From Prionace glauca (Eukaryota > Chordata > Chondrichthyes > Carcharhiniformes > Carcharhinidae), in NCBI GenBank assembly GCA_037974335.1, contig CM075760.1, positions 64,442,360 to 64,506,359 of the forward strand: a stretch of DNA of 64,000 bases, read 5' to 3'. Made by a program: the position numbers and the translations under genes. Each line of letters starts with the position of its first letter. Positions within the stretch are counted from its first letter, which is position 1. The notes below the pieces were generated by a model that was not told the origin of the DNA, made no database searches, and worked only from the letters and a program-made list of their open reading frames with translations. This document shows, one piece after another, positions 53,573-64,000 of the stretch.

Positions 53573-56240
53573 TCACCACCCTCTGGGTAAAGAACCTACC
53601 CCTGACATCCGTCCTTTACTACCACCCCTTAATTTAAAACCATGCCCACTCGTGCTAGATTTCTCCATCAGAGGAAAAAGGCTATTACAATCCACCCTAT
53701 CTAAACCTCTAATCATCTTATATGTTTCAATAAGATCCCCTCGCAGCCTCCTCCTTAACAGCGAAAAAATCCCGAAATCCCTCAGCCTCTCCTCATAGGA
53801 CCTCCCCTCCATACCAGGCAACATCCTGGTAAACCTCCTCTGCACCTTCTCCAAAGCCTCCACATCCTTCCTGTAATGTGGGGACCAGAACTGCACACAG
53901 TACTCCAAGTGCGGCCGCACCAGGGTTGTGTACAGTTGCAACATGACGCTGCGACTCCTAAATTCAATCCCCCTACAAATAAACGCCAAGACACCGTATG
54001 CCTTCTTAACAACCTTATCTACTTGACTCCCAACTTTCAGGGATCTATGTACACATACACCTAGATCACTCTGCTCATCCACACTATTCAAAGTCCTCCC
54101 GTTAGCCCTATACTCGACACATCTGTTATTCCTACCAAAGTGAATTACCTCATACTTCTCCGCATTAAACTCCATCCGCCACCTCTCGGCCCAGCTCTGC
54201 AACCTGTCTAAGTCTTCCTGCAAACTATGACACCCTTCATCACTATCTACCACACCTCCGACTTTGGTGTCATCAGCAAATTTACTAATCCACCCAACTA
54301 TACCCTCATCCAGATCATTAATAAAAATTACAAACAGCAATGGCCCCAAAACAGATCCCTGAGGCACACCACTTGTAACCGAACTCCATGATGAATATTT
54401 ACCATCAACCACCACCCTCTGTCTCCTATCCGCTAGCGAATTCCTGATCCAATTCCCTAGATCACCCCCAATCCCATACATCTGCATTTTCTGTAGAAGC
54501 CTACCATGGTGAACCTTATCAAACGCCTTACTAAAATCCATATACATCACGTCCACTGCCTTACCTCCATCCACCTCTTTGGTCACTTTCTCAAAAAACT
54601 CAATAAGGTTAGTAAGGCACGACCTACCCGCCACAAAACCATGCTGACTATCTCCAATCAATTCATTACTCTCCAAATAACTATAAATCCTATCCCGAAT
54701 AATTTTTTCTAAAACCTTGCCCACAACAGAAATGAGACTCACCGGTCTATAATTCCCGGGGAAGTCTCTGTTCCCCTTCTTAAACAATGGGACAACATTC
54801 GCTAACCTCCAATCTTCCGGTGCTATACCAGAGGCCAACGACGACCTGAAGATCAGAGCCAGAGGCTCTGCAATCACTTCTCTTGCCTCCCAGAGAATCC
54901 TGGGGTAAATCCCATCCGGACCAGGGGACTTATCTATTTTCAGACCCTCCAGAATATCTAGCACATCCTCCTTATCAACTGCAACACTGTCAATTCTACT
55001 CTCCTGCAATCTAGTGTCCTCCTCAGCTATATCCATGTCCCTCTGCGTGAACACCGAAGAGAAATATTGTTTCAATGCCTCTCCAATCTCCTCCGGTTCC
55101 ACACATAACTTCCCTCTGCTGTCTATAACTGGCCCTAAACTTGCCCTAACCAACCTTCTGTTCTTGACATCCTTATAGAACGCCTTAGGATTCTCCTTAA
55201 CCCTATCAGCCAAAGTCTTCTCATGTGCTCTTTTAGCCCTTCTTAGCTCACTCTTCAACTCCCTCCTAGCCAATCTAAAGTTTTCTAGTGCACTACCCGA
55301 GCCCTCATGTCTCATCCGAACATAAGCCTCCTTTTTCCTCTTAACCAACGAGAAAACTTTTTTGGTGCACCACGGTTCCCTAGCCCTACCAATTACTCCT
55401 TGCCTGACAGGGACATACCTATCACGGACTCGCAGTAGCTGCTCCTTGAAAAAACTCCACATTTCAGACGTTCCCAGTCCCTGTAATCTCCTAGTCCAAC
55501 CTATGCTTCCTAATTCTCTTTTAATAGCCTCATAATTACCCTTGCCCCAGCTAAAACTACTGACCCGAGGTTCATGCCTATCCCTTTCCATCACTAAGGT
55601 GAACATAATCGAATTGTGGTCACTATCACCAAAATGCACACCAACTTCCAAGTCTAGCACCTGGTCTGGCTCATTTCCCAGCACGAAATCCAATATAGCC
55701 TCACCTCTAGTTGGACTACCTACGTACTGAGTTAAAAAAACCTTCCTGCACGCATTGTACAAAAACTGACCCCTCTAACGAGCTAGAGCTATAACAATTC
55801 CAGTCAATATTAGTAAAGTTAAAATCCCCCATAACAATTACCCTATTACTTTCACTCCTAACCAGGACCATCTCCGCAATCCTTTCCTCAACCTCTCTAG
55901 AACTTTTAGGAGGTCTATAAAAGGCTCCCGACAGGGTGACCTCTCCTCTCCTATTTCCATACTACCTCAACAGACAAGTCCTCATCAAACTTCCTCTCTG
56001 ACACTGTGATACAATCCCTGACCAATAATGCTACCCCTCCCCCCTCCTACCTGCTTCTCTACTCCGACTAAAACATTTGAACCCCGGGACCTGCAACAAC
56101 CATTCGTGCGCCTGCTCTATCCACGTCTCTGAAATGGCCACAACATCGAAGTCCCAGGTACTGATCCACGCTGCAAGTTCATCCACTTTATTGCGAATAG
56201 TCCTCGCATTAAAGTATACACATTTCAAACCCTGCTCCAC
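53573..56240 (-). CDS. CR1 ORF2: endonuclease plus reverse transcriptase
   Basis: Starts near 56240 with MEQGLKCVYFNARTIRNKVD (AP endonuclease start) and DVVAISETWIEQAH. The frame is broken between ~56030 and 55760, then runs as one 729-codon ORF: FLTQYVGSPTRGEAILD, GDSDHNS, KSPGPDGIYPRIL, NYRPVSLISVVGK, FVAGRSCLTNLIEFF, DFSKAFDKVHH, GVPQGSVLGPLLF, ISKFADDTKVGGVV (catalytic FADD), LVRPHLEYCVQFWSPHY. The C-terminus breaks at ~53620. Makes and inserts LINE cDNA by target-primed reverse transcription; probably now defective. Confidence 0.92.
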
Positions 56241-56331
56241 CCCACCCCTGCGATGCTCTGCATTGCAGTCCCCATCTATGCCCCCCTCACTTTCAACCCC
56301 TCTACTCAGGATCCCACCCCGCCCCTCCGAA

Positions 56332-57304
56332 TCAGTTTAAACCTAACTGGATAGCCTTAGCAAATTTACCCCCCAGGATATTGGTCCCCCTCTGATTCTG
56401 GTGTAGACCATCCCTTTTATAGAGGTCCCACCTTCCCCAGAATGAGCCCCAATTGCTCAAGTACCTGAACCCCTCCCTCCTGCACCAACCCCTCAGCCAC
56501 GAGTTCAAACTTTCCCTCTCTCTATTCCTCTCTAAACTATCCCGTGGCACAGGCAAGAGTCCGGAGATAACTACTCTATCAGACTTGGCCTTTAGCTTCC
56601 ACCCCAACTCCATAAATCTCTGCTTAATATCCCCTTCCCTTAACCTCCCTATGTCATGTGTCCCCACATGAACTATAACTTGTGGTTGATCTCCCTCTCC
56701 CTTAAGAGTCCTGAATACCCTTTCTGATACATCCCGGACCCCAGCCCCTGGTAGGCAACACACCAACCCTACCTTTACTTCCAACTCTCTTGTCTGTCCC
56801 TTTAACTGTGGAGTCCCCAATCACGAGGCCCAGTCTTTTACAACCCTTAACCTCCTGAGCTTTCACATTAGGCTCACCCCCAGCAGCCTGCTCCCTTTGG
56901 CTATCCCCAGTTGATTCCTCCTCAACTGTAGCCTCCAGGACCGAAAACCTATTTTGGAGGGGAACAGCCCCAGGGGATTGTACCCCCGATTGCTTCTTTC
57001 CCCTCTTCCTGGCTGTGACCCAAGACTCATTTCTAGGAGTGACTATCTCCTTATAACTCCTATCGATGTCCGCCTCCGCCTCCCGAATTATGCGGAGTTC
57101 CTCTAACTCCATCTCCAGCTCCTTTACACACTCCTCCAGAAGCTGCAATCTAACACACTTCCTACAAGTAAAATCACCTGAAACACTATTAGATTCCCTC
57201 ACCACATACATCCCACAGGAGATGCGGCTTACTGCCTGAACTGCCATCCCTGAAGCAATTACCAGCAGAAAAATAAAACTAAAATAAAAAAAAACTTCCC
57301 CCAC
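56332..57304 (-). CDS. CR1 ORF1: coiled coil plus SGNH esterase
   Basis: N-terminal part (57304-56702) has a hydrophobic start, a Cys pair GDFTCRKC, a Glu/Leu-rich coiled coil (LLEECVKELEMELEELR) and LGLVIGDSTVKGTDKRV, the GDS block of SGNH hydrolases. The C-terminal part (56820-56332) in another frame has VIVHVGTHDIGRLREGD and RDGLHQNQRGTNILGGKFA with the catalytic D..H. One frame change at ~56710-56800 separates them. CR1 ORF1 esterases are RNP-associated and their role is uncertain. Confidence 0.88.
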
Positions 57305-57650
57305 ACTTATAATTAGGTTAGAGGAGGTGGGAGGGTGGTATTCTCTACCAGTGTAGAAGATCCTCTCTACACTAATTTATAGGGTTCGGGGCCCCGAGAA
57401 AAAAAAACCTACAACTACCAGCAAGCGTCTTAGTGACGACTTCCTGTTTCTAACTAATTTAAAAAAAAAACCGCCGAAACTCGCAACTTTAAAACTATAA
57501 ATAAAATGTTAAACAATAAAAACAGAAAACTGTACCTGTTTGCTGCCTCCTCTCACGCCCAAAAATCGCTGCCTCTCGATACTGCTCCTCAGGAACAATG
57601 AGGAGCATATCCAAAACCCAAAAATATTCCGCACGAATTCAACCCACACT

Positions 57651-57840
57651 CACTTTATATATATTGGTATGTTGAATGTATGTTGGTATGTATGTTGGTA
57701 TGTTGACACTTGACCCTCGTTTATTATGGAAGTGAGACATTCAGGTGTATAACTTCCACCATTTACAGGAAAGTGCAGAAGATCCGCAGTGAGTCTCGAT
57801 TCCCTCATCTGTCATCTGCTTTTCCTTTTTCTTCGTGATG
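57651..57840. repeat. TGTTGGTA-type short repeat and spacer
   Basis: GTATGTTGGTATGTATG repeats at 57668-57705 beside the 5' end of LINE F; otherwise unassigned. Confidence 0.5.
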
Positions 57841-58299
57841 AAGAACGATTTAAAAAATCTGTGAAATGTGTGCCATTTCCTTTAGTTCACTTATATTATC
57901 ACTTATGTCTGTCTTTTTGAGCACTCACTACTATCAGGTATTTCAGATGGTGATTAACCATATTAGTCTCCAACTATAAACCCATTGAATTCTGTGTAGA
58001 CTGATCGAGATGCGAATATCTGCCCGCTGTCAAAATCGAACTTCCTTGTCAGTGCGTCAAAGAAAAGCGTTTCTTATTTCAGAGAAAGCATTTGAGGATG
58101 AAGTCAGAGCAATGATAATATGCCTTTAACATAAAGGTTCGCAAAAGTGTTGAGCAACAAACTGTAAATAAGCAGTTTTCCATTAACAAGTGGCAAATAT
58201 TCAGACAAGAACTTTGAAGGCCGAAGTGGAGAAGGGTTCCATGTGAACAGCAGTTGAACATGGGTCAGTCGGTCCTAAGACATGAAAAAGCTTAACGAA

Positions 58300-58372
58300 C
58301 GTTTCTGCTCGGTTTCGAACCGGGGACCAGTCGCGTGTTAGGCGAACGTGATAACCATTACACTACAAAAAC
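58300..58372 (-). tRNA. tRNA-Val(AAC)
   Basis: 73 nt: acceptor GTTTTTG/CAGAAAC, A box TAGTGTAATGG, loop CTAACAC in a TTCGC/GCGA stem (terminal mismatch), T arm with one C-A mismatch. TTTTT follows after ~12 bases. Likely functional or barely decayed. Confidence 0.88.
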
Positions 58373-58708
58373 AGGATGACGGGGTAGTTGGAGCAAGCCT
58401 GCCTGTCTGCAATGTTCAACTACGCTGTGTTGCTGTTGGTTCCGATGGTCAGACTGAGAGCCCATGTCACTTAACTCAGGAAGACAACCGTTACTTTCAA
58501 TCTGATTGTACGACCTAACCCGAACATCAATATTTAAAAGTATTCGTGTCGCAAATATCTAAGGGAGCAATGATTTCTACCCATTTTTTATCCCATGATT
58601 CTCATCTTCCTTCGAATAACGTACCCGCGACACTGAATTCGCATGAGGTTTAGCAATGAACTTACATCATGTACACTTCGCTCATGCTTAATGAGAACGA
58701 CCCAACAA

Positions 58709-58783
58709 TGCTTCTGCCCGGTTTCGGACCCCAGATCTTTATGCTTGTGAGATGAACGTGACAACCACTACACTAAAGGAAAA
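58709..58783 (-). pseudogene. tRNA-Val(CAC) pseudogene
   Basis: Keeps TTTAGTGTAGTGGTTGTCAC and GTCCGAAACCGGGC, but the anticodon stem (TTCAT/AGCAT) does not pair and the T-loop UUC is changed to UCC. Confidence 0.85.
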
Positions 58784-59112
58784 GCTGTTACCTGTATTGC
58801 AATATCACCTGTACCTGTATTTTTGAGCACACAATACTACGAGACATGTTTCAAGTGGTGATTAACTATGTTAGCCTGCACCCATTAACCCATTAAAGTT
58901 TGTTGTAGACTGAACGAAATGCTAATATGCGCACGTTGTCAAAATAGCAACGTTTCTTGCCTGCCAGTGCGTCAAAATATTCAATATTTATTTTACAGGA
59001 AGCATTTGAGGCCGACGTCAAGCAAAGATAATATGAATCGGGATTCGGATAATGGCCAGCAACAAACTGAAATCATGCAGATTCTTCTCAGCCGAAATGA
59101 AAAACCTTAATG

Positions 59113-59168
59113 CATTCTTCTGCCCAGTTTGGGATCAGGGTCCTTTACAAGCACTACACTCCAGAAAT
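59113..59168 (-). pseudogene. tRNA-Val fragment
   Basis: Ends preserved (TTCTGCCCAGTTTGGGATC and GCACTACACTCCAGAA on the plus strand) with the anticodon arm deleted. Confidence 0.7.
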
Positions 59169-59693
59169 AAATGACAGCATATCGCCGCTAGTCGGCCTGA
59201 TCACAATACTCAACTCCACTGCGTTGCTGCAGGTTGGCATGGTCAGAATGAGAACCCATGCCACTTAGTACAAGAACACATTCGTTCCGTTCAAACTGAT
59301 GGATCAGCTTATCTTGTAATTCCAAATTTAAAAGCGTTCCTCCAGCAAATGTCTCGGGGAACTCAATGATTTAAAACTCAATTGTTTTAGTTCAGAGTTC
59401 AGAAGATGTTGAGTAATATTCTGCCCGATGATGACAGGTTCATTCTTGTCCAGCTCACAGCTCCTTTGTCTTACATTTCATCCAATCAGCTCCGAGTATC
59501 TTCAGCCTCCAATTCATGACGTCAGAGAGAGGACGTCAGAGAGAGGAGCAGGAACCATTTGAATCTGATCTCAGAACAATGAGCTGTACAGAAGAACTTC
59601 AGAGAATAGGGAAGAGGAGTTGCAATACACCATTTGCTCCTTCATTAGGGCCGGTTCTGCCATTCAGTAAAACCATCGTTTATCTCTCTCACA

Positions 59694-60605
59694 GTAAGAC
59701 GTCTCACAACATCAGGTTAAAGTCCAGGAGGTTTACTTTGTAGCACGAGCTTTCGGAGTACTGTTCCTTAATGAGGCGAATTGAGTTTAAAAACAGGGCA
59801 CATTTAAACACAGACTCAATTGCAAAATAATGGTTGGAATGCGAGTCTTAACAGGGAATCAAGTCTTTACAGGTACATACAATGCGATGGAGAGGGGGAT
59901 AATGACATGTCAAAGCGGTGTGAATTGTCGCTAACCAGGCCAGTTAGTAGGATTTTGCAAGCCCAGGCCAAATTGTGGGGGTTAGACGTCGTGTAACATG
60001 AACCCAAGGTCCTGGTTGAAAGGTTCTCATGTGTATGGAATTTGGCTATCAGTTTCTGCTCAGCCATTCTGCGTTGTCGTGCGTCTTGAAGGCCGCCTTG
60101 GAGAACGCTTACCCGAAGATCAGTGGCTGAATGCTTGTGACCGCTAATGTGTTCCCCAGCATGAAGGGAATACTCTTGCCTGGTGATTGTCGAGTGATGT
60201 TGATTCATCTGTTGTGGCAGCGTCTGCATGGCCTCGGCGATGTACCATGCTTCAGGACATCCTTTTCTGCAGCGCGTGAAGTAGACAATTTTGGCCGAGT
60301 TGCATGTGTATGTACCGTCTATCTTGTGCATTCTGTTCTCACCTGTGATGTTGGCATCCACGTCGATGATTCAACGCGTCTTGCAGAGGTGGCAGCAGCA
60401 GGCTTGTGTGGGGTGTGGTGTTCACTGTTCCCTTGAAGGCTGGTTAGTTTTCTAAGAACAATGGTCTGTATGAGGTTGCTTTGTTATTTGAAGGCGAGGA
60501 GTGGGGTCATTGAGATGGCCTCCGCGAGATATTCGTCTTCATCAATGATATGCTGAAGGTCTCCGAAGAAGATGTCATAGCTTCTCCATCGCGAACAAGG
60601 TGTCT
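59694..60605 (-). mobile_element. Penelope-type retroelement, 3' part
   Basis: Minus frame with a GIY-YIG-like endonuclease region: DGTYTCNSAKIVYFTRCRKG, EAWYIAEAMQTLPQQMNQH, SGHKHSATDLRVSVLQG, RMAEQKLIAKFHTHE, typical of Neptune-type Penelope elements. Followed by a 3' UTR ending with CTTTAACCTGATGTTGTGAG at 59694. 5'-truncated; the RT is not seen. A broken relic. Confidence 0.8.
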
Positions 60606-60627
60606 TGTTGTCTGCACTCTAGGGATG

Positions 60628-60890
60628 TAGTATAGAACCCTACAGAGCATAGAACCCTACAGTGCAGAAACAGGCCCTTCGGCCCATCGAGTCTGCACCG
60701 AACACAATCTCACCCAGACCCTATCCCCATATCCCTACACATTTACCTGCTAATCCCTCTAACCTACACATCCCAGGACACTAAGGGGCAATTTTAGCAT
60801 AGCCAATGAACCTAACCCGCACATCTTTGGACTGTGGGAGGAAACCGGAGCACCCGGAGAAAACCCACGCAGACACGAGGAGAATGTGAT
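60628..60890 (-). mobile_element. tRNA-derived SINE
   Basis: Plus-strand CATAGAACCCTACAGTGCAG, CATCGAGTCTGCACCGAAC, CTTTGGACTGTGGGAGG; the head is missing past ~60890. Inserted next to the Penelope relic. Confidence 0.85.
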
Positions 60891-60999
60891 ATAAACTTGT
60901 CATCACCGCTACCACAGGAAGCAATTGACGTCATATCTGGTGCTGCCAGGAAACTGAATAAATGGAGTAAGACAAAGTCATAAATCTCATTCAGCCTCC

Positions 61000-61858
61000 T
61001 CCACCATTTAATAAGATCATGAAAAAATAAAGTCACCTTAGTCCCAACTGAACATATGTTGTTATTTATTCATCTGATAATAAAAGGAAAATGCTGCGGA
61101 TGCTGGAAATCTGAAATTAAAAACAAAAAGTGCTGGATCAACTGAAGTAGTCTGGAGAAAACGGAGTGAACATTTCAAATCTAAATAATTATCCTCCAGG
61201 GATATTCATCTTATTTGTTTCCCTTTGGATGAAGATGTTATACAAAGGTAAACCGAACAGTTTAACAGCTGTGGACATTTTTTATTAGGTAGCTGAAAAT
61301 GCTCGAAGAGCCGAAAGGCCCAATTCTGACCATATTTCCCATATTCTAATTAGTGCGGACAAGGCGATGGTTATGGTGATGTGAATGTGTCAGCGCGGCT
61401 GGACGAGCTAAGGTATAATTTCAGTTTCTAGTGCCTGTGGCGATTCTGCTTCAGTTCCTGCCTCTGACAAATTTCCAGCTGGTTTTGTCTTTGAGGCGTG
61501 CTTGTATCTCCTGAGGCCTCTATCACTCTCTGTGTGTGACTCAGCTCACCGATGTGAACACGTTTATCTTTTTCCAACACAAACCTGATTCACATTAGTT
61601 CAAAAGGTCATGTCAAAATGTTTCGGACAAAAGTCGTTAAGGTGAAAGATGTAAGATGCGTTTGTTATGCTTAGAAGGAGCTGCAACAAAAAATGTGAAT
61701 GATGTTAGTGGTGATTCTCAGGAGTGCATTGTAAGCTTGGCGATTTTGCAGGTCGATTATCTTTTACATTTTCAAATCAGAACAATATGAGATGCCAATT
61801 GGGAAAGCGCATTTACTGTCCGCTTATTCTCGGACTTGAAGGAGTTCTGGCGCAACTT
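61000..61858. other. no gene recognised; one repeat piece
   Basis: 61080-61170 is a fragment of the 10315-type dispersed repeat (AAAATGCTGCGGATGCTGG). The remainder up to the tRNA-Lys gene is unassigned. Confidence 0.5.
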
Positions 61859-61931
61859 GCCCGACTATCTCAGTCGGTAGAGCATAAGACTTTTAATCTT
61901 AGGGTCGTGGGTTCGAGCCCCACGTTGGGCG
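61859..61931 (+). tRNA. tRNA-Lys(TTT)
   Basis: 73 nt: acceptor GCCCGAC/GTTGGGC, loop CTTTTAA in a TAAGA/TCTTA stem, T arm GTGGG/CCCAC with TTCGAGC. D stem has one mismatch (TATCTC for TAGCTC). TTTT at 61938. Likely functional; the degenerate partner is at 46666. Confidence 0.93.
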
Positions 61932-62399
61932 CCTTTATTTTAAAACGTTGCTGTTTTCCTGAGTGAGCTCCAGCTCTCCATTTCTCCGACAGTGCCACTG
62001 CTGAAAATGATTTTTTCTCCATGCCGCTTTGTTAATCCCTCAGTTATTATTTTGTGAATGAAATGTGCCCCCATCCTTTTGAAGTCGGAGAGTTTAGTGC
62101 TTAATTCAATAAGAAGCTTTTTTTCAAATCGTTTAGCATCAGATTTGGACCCAGATCTGGGAAATATTTGTGTCATTGGGAAAAATAAAATCTATCCCAT
62201 TATTAGCGGGATTTTATCTTGTATCATCATTTCTATCGTCAAGGCTTCCCAACCTATCATTGTCCTTTTCCTGTTCTTGATTTTCTGAGCATGACATTTC
62301 GAATTCAACGCAAAATGGTACAATTCCGTGATTTTCACACAACAAATTAAATAACAGTTGTTGCACAACAATAAATTTTCGTCATTCGGCATTCGGCCT

Positions 62400-62850
62400 C
62401 TGACCTTCGGGTAAGCATTCCCCAAGGCGGCCTTCACCACACACGACAGCGCAGAGTCGCTGAGCAGAGACTGATAGCCAAGTTCCGCACACATGAGGAC
62501 GGTCTCAACCGGGATTTTGGGTTCATGTCGCACTATCTGTAACCCGAATGACTTGCCTGGGTTTGCAAAACCTCATTTACTGTACTGTCTGGAGACAATA
62601 CACATCTCTTTATCCTGTGATCAGTGCTCCTTCCACTCACATTGTCGGCCACTTTAAGACTTGAACAGCAGGTTAGGTGTAAGGATTCGCATTCTAATCA
62701 GTAATCTGTAAACTGTCTGTGCTGTTATATGCTCTGCCTGAGGCCAGAACTCTCCATCCACCTGACGATGAGGGAAACCTCGAAAGCTTGTGAGTTTACT
62801 ATCAAATAAATCAGTTGGACTTAAACCTGGTGATGGCAGACCTCTTACTT
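62400..62850 (+). mobile_element. Penelope-type retroelement, 3' end
   Basis: Plus-strand text ends the same ORF as at 59694-60605 (CAAGGCGGCCTTCACCAC, CTGATAGCCAAGTTCCGCAC, AACCGGGATTTTGGGTTC) and carries a 3' UTR with CACCTGACGATGAGGGA and GTTGGACTTAAACCTGG. 5'-truncated, broken. Confidence 0.8.
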
Positions 62851-62940
62851 TATTCAGCCCATTCAGAGTACAGTTAAGAGTCAACCAAATTCCTATGGAT
62901 TTGGAGTCACCTGTCGGTCCGACCATTTAAGGATAGTGGT
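62851..62940 (+). repeat. dispersed elasmobranch repeat fragment
   Basis: AAGAGTCAACCAAATTCC and GGATTTGGAGTCACCTG match 34846 and 43330. Confidence 0.6.
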
Positions 62941-62989
62941 TTGCCCTCTGCAGCTTTTCCAGTGCTATTACATTACTCCTGCAAGGTGA

Positions 62990-63720
62990 GTTTCAGAACT
63001 CCACACAATACACCAGCTATTGCCTAACCAACAGTTTATATCGTTACAACATCAGCTCCATTCTCTCATAAACTCTTTGCCTTGGCTAAAAATGGCAAGC
63101 ATACCACATGCCTTTATCAACCTCTTCATCCACCTGCCCTGCTGCATATCCACAACAAAGCCCCTCGGAGCTTCACAGGATCCTTTTGGTCATGGTGTAT
63201 TCCCTTGCCTTCTTTGTCCTGCTCGAATACATCATTTCACATTGATCGGGATCGAATTCAATTTGCCACTGATCAGCCCATCTCACCAGCTCATCTATAT
63301 TGTCCAGCGACGGGACTCTATCCTGCTGTCAATTTATCGCCTCACAAATGTTTGTATCCCCGGTAACTCACCGATCAAGTTCCCACTTTCAAGTCTAAAT
63401 CATTCATATAAATAACAGATGGAAGGACCCCAAAACCGATCCCCATCGGACCCCAAAGTACTAACGCTTCCAGTTTGAAAAAAAACTTATTAACTGCTTT
63501 ATGATCCTGTTCTGCTACATTAATGGACCGCTGTACATGCACTCCACGTTTCCTCGGAAATTCCATGTCTATCATGTTTTCCTTTGGTCTTGATTGTACT
63601 GCCTGAGTGCATAACCTCAGACTGACCAGATCGAATTCCGTTTGCAATAGATCAGCTCAGCTGGCCAGCCCGTCTACATCCTCCAGAGAAACAAAGCTAT
63701 CGTCCTCCCTATTTACCAAC
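62990..63720 (-). mobile_element. decayed CR1-like LINE fragment
   Basis: Minus-strand remnants: IYMNDLD (INDLD block), GVHVQRSINVAEQDHKAVNK, a MEFPRK-like stretch and an upstream TEFDLVSL. Plus-strand CATACCACATGCCTTTATCA is the usual AYGMLAF complement. Old, many breaks. Confidence 0.7.
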
Positions 63721-64000
63721 TGAAGCATGGAACGGGTTAATGAACTGTGTAATACTTAGAGATTTGTAAAAAAAAACTGTAAAACTTGTTTTCGTGCATC
63801 CAAGAACAGATAGGAGAACAGAGACACCAGTTATGATTTTTCCCAGCTAATTGTATTCAGGAATGCGGCTAACCCAGGCAGTATCCATTTTGTGTTTTTT
63901 AGTATTGTGTTACATGCATGCCTTTTGTGACCGGATAATAATAAATTCATACATATCTATTATATACTACCGACATAAATGCTTATCATATAAATTGCTA
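63721..64000. other. no gene recognised
   Basis: AT-rich end of the window with a T6 run and ATAATAATAAATTC; nothing assigned. Confidence 0.5.

Larger units (their letters stand above)
53384..57650 (-). mobile_element. CR1 LINE F, nearly full length
   Basis: Young 4.3-kb element with a C+G-rich 5' UTR (57300-57650), ORF1, ORF2 and a 3' UTR with GGGCCGAAGGGCCTGTTC and a TTCTATGTTCTATG end. The same subfamily as LINE C at 12726 (identical GRTLNSV, LGVCVHRSLKVG). ORF1 and ORF2 are separate and on the same strand. The only copy in the window carrying ORF1. Confidence 0.93.
57841..59400 (-). repeat. tRNA-Val cassette array
   Basis: Contains one good Val gene and two decayed copies at 58300, 58710 and 59113, spaced ~405 bp, with shared flanks (TTCCGATGGTCAGACTGAG, AAGCATTTGAGGATGAAGTC). 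Same orientation as cassette A at 26935. Confidence 0.82.

Noticed and set aside
59867-60361. 164-codon minus-strand frame considered as a host gene
   Set aside because: Its residues match the C-terminal GIY-YIG region of Penelope-type elements, and a second copy lies at 62400.
1-64000. LTR retroelements, CRISPR arrays, rRNA, bacterial-type operons
   Set aside because: No paired long terminal repeats, gag or protease motifs, spaced direct repeats of CRISPR type, or rRNA sequence were seen.

Overview
The window looks like nuclear DNA of a cartilaginous fish, most likely a shark. Three things point there: CR1-clade and L2-clade LINEs together with the tRNA-derived SINEs typical of elasmobranch genomes; T-cell-receptor-type V segments with canonical 23-bp-spacer recombination signals; and a two-exon GPR139-like receptor of a type expanded in sharks. 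The sequence is intron-rich, AT-leaning and mostly repeats. No bacterial, organellar or LTR-retrovirus features were seen.

Layout. 1-5.7 kb: decayed CR1 fragments, one SINE and unrecognised sequence. 5.7-8.7 kb: a GPR139-like rhodopsin-class GPCR on the minus strand; exon 1 (8649-8718) lies in the loop of a ~225-bp inverted repeat and exon 2 is 5723-6666. 9.4-18.7 kb: a nest of LINEs, with an L2 split by a minus CR1 that is itself split by two more CR1 copies. 18.7-31.5 kb and 43.6-46.7 kb: a dispersed tRNA-gene field (Arg, Thr, Leu, Val, Glu, Asn, Gly, Gln, Ile with intron, plus a Phe-bodied tRNA carrying a GAC anticodon), with many tRNA fragments and duplicated cassettes. 32.8-33.6 kb: a CpG-rich promoter-like island with CRE, NRF1, CCAAT and a 33-bp triplet repeat carrying RFX/YY1-like motifs. 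34-42.3 kb: CR1 elements, a 52-bp tandem repeat, a pyrimidine-rich tract and a solitary GPR139-like exon 1 (38243-38309). 48.1 kb (+) and 52.4-52.9 kb (-): two V segments with RSSs. 49.9-51.2 kb: L2. 53.4-57.65 kb: a nearly full-length CR1 with ORF1 (esterase type) and ORF2. 57.8-59.4 kb: a tRNA-Val array. 59.7-62.9 kb: two Penelope-type 3' ends and a tRNA-Lys. 63-64 kb: another CR1 relic.

Host protein-coding content is therefore small: one probable receptor gene, one orphan receptor exon and two V segments without J or C regions in view. The main theme is the spread of tRNA genes by segmental duplication of cassettes, including one ~2-kb inverted duplication that keeps Glu and Asn genes in mirrored order. 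Exact LINE and SINE subfamily names, and whether the V segments belong to a functional TCR alpha/delta locus, cannot be settled from sequence alone.
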